NCBI GenBank assembly: GCA_029775955.1
Contig: JARVJW010000165.1
Span: 1-10,323, forward strand
DNA length: 10,323 nt
Origin: Nitrososphaeria archaeon
Lineage (GTDB): Archaea > Thermoproteota > Nitrososphaeria > Conexivisphaerales > UBA164
Direction of reading: 5' to 3'
In this document: positions 7,701 to 10,323 of the stretch, one piece after another
Layout of the letters: each line of letters opens with the position of its first letter
How positions within the stretch are numbered: the stretch's first letter is position 1
Translations under genes and position numbers: made by a program
The notes under the pieces: generated by a model
Seen by the model: only the letters and a program-made list of their open reading frames with translations
What the model was told of the DNA's origin: nothing
Databases searched by the model: none

Positions 7701-8661
7701 CTTTTATGTCCTCCAAAGGTAATATTGCAACAGGATAGTGAACTACAAGACCCTGCGCAAGCTTTCTTAGCTTTGGTAAAAGCTTCAAGTATTGCTCCCT
7801 GTCTATCACAGTATTTACCGCGTACCAGCCCTCTGATGACAGCCTGCTCACTGTAGGTCCCTTTAATGAAGGCAGGGATGCAATTAACGCTTGAAGGTTC
7901 TCCTCCCTTACATTGACAAAAATATGCAACTTGTTTTTGGCATCTACAACACCACGCAGCAAAGCCAGTATATCAAGTATCTTTTCTTCTTTTGAAACAT
8001 CATTAATTGAATTCTTGTTGGCTATCAAAACAGCATTAGATTTCATAATATCATCAAGAATCGCCAAACCATTTTCCTGAAGTGTTGTACCAGTTTCCGT
8101 TACATCAACTACCAGGTCAGCCTCTTCAGGAGGTTTTGCTTCCGTTGCCCCAAATGAAAGAAATATGCTAACCATATCGTTTTCTCCCACGCTCCACCAT
8201 GGAGTATATATTTTTGGCATCTTTTTACCGAAAATTTTCCTATAGCTTGGCAAGGAAGAAATATACCTTGAAGCGATGTTCGGGTATTCGGTCGATATTC
8301 TTAGCCTTTTTCCATTCTTTACAAAATCTTCAACTATCGCGTTTACGCTTTTCCCTGTTGTAGCAGGTCCTGCTATAACTATCTTGACGGAACCGTACTG
8401 CAGATCCAGCAGTTCCTTCACGTCCGCTCCTGTCTCATTTATCCAATCCCTTCCTGATATGCCAAGGTCATAAAATCCCTGCTCAACCAGAGTCGGGATC
8501 TCCTGGGGCCTTAGTATTTTTATATAAATTTCTGGGTCACTTATATATGGCCTGTAGCTCCTTTCATTAAACCTTATATCCATAGTAGATGCTGAAAGCA
8601 TTTCAATTGTAGCCCTTTCCAATGAACCTTTGGGTATGGCTAATTTTACCTTTTTACTTAT
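7687..8661 (-). CDS. hisG: ATP phosphoribosyltransferase, long form, with probable ATA start
   Basis: HisG joins ATP and PRPP to phosphoribosyl-ATP, the first and normally feedback-controlled step of histidine synthesis. Reading upstream of the first TTG (8622) the frame stays open and encodes KKVKLAIPKGSLERATIEML, the conserved HisG N-terminus with the AIPKG motif. No ATG, GTG or TTG precedes it; an in-frame TGA lies 45 bases before the frame's AAG. The best start is ATA 8659-8661, with GTGAT eight bases upstream, giving 324 residues. SFGATEAKPPEEADLV and VVDVTETGTTLQENGL (184-199) form the PRPP-binding region. The last 80 or so residues, with LPSLKGPTVSRLSSEGWYA, are the HisG_C regulatory domain, so histidine inhibition is likely and no HisZ is needed. 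A base error at the start codon is possible. Confidence 0.93.
   Translation of the reverse strand: MSKKVKLAIPKGSLERATIEMLSASTMDIRFNERSYRPYISDPEIYIKILRPQEIPTLVEQGFYDLGISGRDWINETGADVKELLDLQYGSVKIVIAGPATTGKSVNAIVEDFVKNGKRLRISTEYPNIASRYISSLPSYRKIFGKKMPKIYTPWWSVGENDMVSIFLSFGATEAKPPEEADLVVDVTETGTTLQENGLAILDDIMKSNAVLIANKNSINDVSKEEKILDILALLRGVVDAKNKLHIFVNVREENLQALIASLPSLKGPTVSRLSSEGWYAVNTVIDREQYLKLLPKLRKLAQGLVVHYPVAILPLEDIKVDKI
7710..7714 (-). promoter_or_regulatory. Ribosome binding site deciding the hisB TTG start
   Basis: GGAGG on the minus strand, nine bases before TTG 7700, is embedded in the last codons of hisG. It makes TTG, rather than a later ATG, the likely hisB start. Confidence 0.65.
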
Positions 8662-8669
8662 GAAGTGAC

Positions 8670-8674
8670 ATCAC
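8670..8674 (-). promoter_or_regulatory. Ribosome binding site placing the hisG start at ATA
   Basis: GTGAT on the minus strand matches the GGAGGTGAT family of sites and lies eight bases before ATA 8661. From the TTG at 8622 it is 47 bases away, too far to serve it. The short gap 8662-8697 after the upstream gene holds nothing else I can identify. Confidence 0.5.
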
Positions 8675-8697
8675 AGCTGTCTACTCTCAAATGCAAT

Positions 8698-9237
8698 TTA
8701 AAAATATTTCCCCTTAAAATACGCCCTAAGAGTCATCAGGCCAAAATCGTTGCTCATTTCCGGGTGGAACATGAGGCCTAGTTGGCCTGCATCTGACAAA
8801 AATGCTTCTATACCGTTGCCTGAGGCTATGGGTTTTAGACCTGTTCCAAGCCTTGCTATTGATAGAGACCTTGACTCGAACACTGCATGTCTGCCTGGAG
8901 GTATACCAATGCTATTTTTATCAAAAAATACATCATAAATGCCGTGCAAATGGTGTCCTATCCTCCTTAAGGAACCTCCTTTGCTCATGTTCAGGAATTC
9001 GGCGGCATAACATATAAATGCTGCAGGCCTGTTTCCTGAGCGCTTTATTAGGTTATTCATCCACAAATCTGTCTCTATGCTCCTTTGTGCTCTGCCCGAG
9101 AAAACAAGCCAGTCAAACTGGTCAACGGAAATATCAGGGTATGTCAGCACTTCAGGATTATATTCAAGTGCAGTGCGCACAGCTGTTTTCAGGCTATCAA
9201 GCAGGGCACTGCCATTATCTATTATGGCAACTTTCAT
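8698..9237 (-). CDS. Divergent class I glutamine amidotransferase-like protein (GuaA-N/HisH fold)
   Basis: This 179-residue protein starts MKVAIIDNG, the typical first strand of class I amidotransferases, then FDWLVFSGR (41-49), AAFICYAAEF with C76, GHHLHGIYDVFF and LMFHPEMS with H158 and E160. The Cys-His-Glu triad is therefore in place, and IASGNGIEAFL resembles the loop before HPE in GMP synthase amidotransferase subunits. Two core motifs are altered: SGR replaces SGGP, and FICYAAEF replaces GICxGxQ, so activity is uncertain. It is not HisH, which is present and canonical at 6547-7140. It is the first gene of the run, 36 bases before hisG, and has a TATA-like box upstream. Possible roles are a GMP-synthase-type ammonia donor, a glutaminase acting with an unseen partner, or a regulatory pseudoenzyme. 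Confidence 0.8.
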   Translation of the reverse strand: MKVAIIDNGSALLDSLKTAVRTALEYNPEVLTYPDISVDQFDWLVFSGRAQRSIETDLWMNNLIKRSGNRPAAFICYAAEFLNMSKGGSLRRIGHHLHGIYDVFFDKNSIGIPPGRHAVFESRSLSIARLGTGLKPIASGNGIEAFLSDAGQLGLMFHPEMSNDFGLMTLRAYFKGKYF

Positions 9238-9256
9238 GCCTTATGATTGTAATAAA

Positions 9257-9269
9257 ATATATTAAAAGC
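9257..9269 (-). promoter_or_regulatory. TATA-like promoter of the his/molybdo-hydroxylase operon
   Basis: The minus strand reads CTTTTAATATATT, centred about 26 bases before ATG 9237. That is the usual archaeal TATA distance from a transcription start, so the first mRNA may begin at or within a few bases of the ATG and be leaderless. No convincing ribosome binding site precedes this ATG, in contrast to several genes inside the operon. No other promoter-like box was found between the genes down to 190. Confidence 0.55.
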
Positions 9270-9377
9270 TTCACTACGATAACAAAAGGAAGACTTTAAC
9301 TGCTGAAGAAATAATTTGGTTTAATTTCCATGTTTGTTTTTCTGAAGTAGGGAAGGGTTAGAAACAGCCACGATGAT

Positions 9378-9386
9378 CTTTATAAG
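9378..9386 (+). promoter_or_regulatory. Possible TATA box upstream of the TnpB remnant
   Basis: CTTTATAAG on the plus strand resembles an archaeal TATA box and lies 15 bases before ATG 9401. It is a little close for a leaderless start at that ATG. The stretch 9270-9377 otherwise shows no gene or clear repeat. Confidence 0.3.
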
Positions 9387-9400
9387 TAGCTATAATATAT

Positions 9401-10315
9401 ATGAAGATAAAGGAAATACTGAAGGCGATAAAGCCATGAGCCATCCATGGAAATCCAGGGGGACAATTGTCGGGCACTATAAGCCACAAGAGGAAGTACC
9501 TCACGGACATGCAGAGCGCGATAAAGTATGCTATTGAAGTTGCCTATGAAATGGCTATACATATTGCAATAGGATACCTTCGCCAATTGCATTGAGGTCA
9601 AGCCATGGTTCGTGTCAAACTACGATTATGCGATTCACCACCTCGGCCCCGTTTTTGCCGTTTCCTGATAATATAAGAACCATTATGGCGAGCTGTTCAA
9701 GGTGACAAAGCAACGCTCCAGCCCAGGCATTACGCTTACATCCCAATAAACACTGAGAACAAGCACTTCCTGGCATACAGCAAGGGCAAAGCTTAGAGCC
9801 TTGCTGACTGACAATTTTGTGTGCATAACCATATCGGAAAAGAACCCTAGCTTCGTGGCGCAGGACTTCATGATAGATTCCACGTTTGCTGGGTGATGGC
9901 AGGCTGCGCTGAAATGAACTGACATAGCGCACATACAGAACGACTCAGGGAGAAGAGCCTGCAGAAGCACAATAGACAGAAGAAGTACAGGAAACTGCGC
10001 CAGGCCAGAGGCAGGCAGAAGAACCGTGTCAATGATGCCTTGCTACTGTGAAGGAAAACCCAGGCGCATCATTTGTCTTGGACTAGTGGAAACAACAGGA
10101 AGTACAGGACAAAGTTGAACAAATGGAAGGCTTACCAAAAGATGATTGAATACAAGTCCTCATACGACCGTTTACGTGAACTCAAGAGGGACTTCGGAGT
10201 GTCCTGTCTGTGGTGATAACTTGAGGATATCGAAATGCGAAACCTGTGGCGTGGACTACGACAGACTGGCCATAACCCTGCGGCTACCGTGAGTGCGGAT
10301 TGCTTTGAAGGATGA
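9401..10315 (+). pseudogene. tnpB: Degenerate TnpB (IS200/IS605-type OrfB) with multiple stops and frameshifts
   Basis: No single frame is long, but consecutive pieces in changing frames form one TnpB-like protein. From ATG 9401 comes MKIKEILKAIKP, a TGA at 9437, then SHKRKYLTDMQSAIKYAIEV. Later pieces are IEVKPWFVSNYDYAIHH (9591 on), HYAYIPINTENKHFLAY, a basic stretch KKYRKLRQARGRQKNRVNDA, VKENPGASFVLD (10048 on, the RuvC-like E/D-D-L region), KWKAYQKMIEYKSSYD, and VYVNSRGTSECPVCGDN (10170 on). The zinc ribbon follows: CPVCG (10200-10214), then KCETCG (10233-10250) and DYDR. After one more shift GHNPAATVSADCFEG ends at TGA 10313. Frame changes fall near 10048, 10082, 10167 and 10267. The C-terminal half is diagnostic; assignment of the N-terminal pieces rests on contiguity. 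No TnpA or complete element ends are visible. Confidence 0.75.
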
Positions 10316-10323
10316 ATACCTGT

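Noticed and set aside
7515..7856. 113-residue plus-strand frame across the hisG/hisB junction
   Set aside because: Antisense to two well-supported genes, without motifs; treated as a shadow.
8656..8673. A tiny frame MSLHK (ATG to TAA) overlapping the hisG start, as a histidine leader peptide or +1 frameshift entry into hisG
   Set aside because: It has one His codon, no hairpin pair for attenuation and no recognisable slippery site. The ATA start with a spaced GTGAT explains the frame more simply.
9018..9299. 93-residue plus-strand frame opposite the amidotransferase gene
   Set aside because: It lies antisense to a gene with clear family motifs and shows no recognisable domain; its composition is that of a mirror reading.
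9615..9970. Two minus-strand frames of about 95-105 residues over the TnpB relic
   Set aside because: No family pattern is visible, while the plus strand shows consecutive TnpB segments including the zinc ribbon.
1..10323. CRISPR array, tRNA or rRNA gene
   Set aside because: No regularly spaced repeats, cloverleaf arms or conserved rRNA segments were found on either strand.

Overview
The window reads as archaeal DNA, most plausibly from an acidophilic Thermoplasmatales-type euryarchaeon. The evidence is tightly packed genes with ATGA and longer overlaps, an AT-rich TATA-like box about 26 bases before the first ATG, anti-16S-type ribosome binding sites of the GGAGGTGAT kind inside the operon, a long-form archaeal HisG, an archaeal purine phosphoribosyltransferase domain, and a decayed archaeal-looking TnpB. 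The lineage is inferred from gene style only; no marker gene is present.

Layout. Positions 1-176 (+) hold the C-terminal tail of a decayed IS66-like transposase. Positions 190-9237 are one run of ten intact genes on the minus strand, read from high to low coordinates: a divergent class I glutamine amidotransferase (8698-9237), hisG (7687-8661), hisB (7137-7700), hisH (6547-7140), hisA (5871-6545), hisF (5060-5818), a hisI-phosphoribosyltransferase fusion (4098-5063), a MoaD-like sulfur carrier (3817-4110), and the three subunits of a molybdenum hydroxylase: FAD (2985-3851), 2Fe-2S (2517-2984) and Mo-binding (190-2514). Positions 9401-10315 (+) hold a degenerate TnpB broken by stops and frameshifts. 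The operon therefore lies between two mobile-element remnants.

How the genes work together. HisG, HisI, HisA, HisH/HisF and HisB cover PRPP + ATP to imidazole acetol phosphate, except for the HisE pyrophosphohydrolase step. HisE, HisC, HisN and HisD are not in the window. HisI carries at its C-terminus a complete archaeal hypoxanthine/guanine-type phosphoribosyltransferase domain where many organisms have HisE. HisH/HisF release AICAR, a purine precursor, so the fusion physically ties histidine synthesis to purine nucleotide metabolism. The same transcript then continues, through overlapping or abutting genes, into a MoaD-like protein and a xanthine dehydrogenase/aldehyde oxidase-family enzyme. 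Whether that enzyme acts on purines, aldehydes or something else cannot be settled: its active site keeps a xanthine-dehydrogenase-type Arg but lacks the usual Glu.

Most notable points: the HisI-PRTase fusion, the coupled his/molybdo-hydroxylase operon, hisG apparently lacking any standard start codon (best start ATA with a well-placed ribosome binding site), the divergent amidotransferase at the operon head, and the MoaD-like protein whose di-glycine is not C-terminal.
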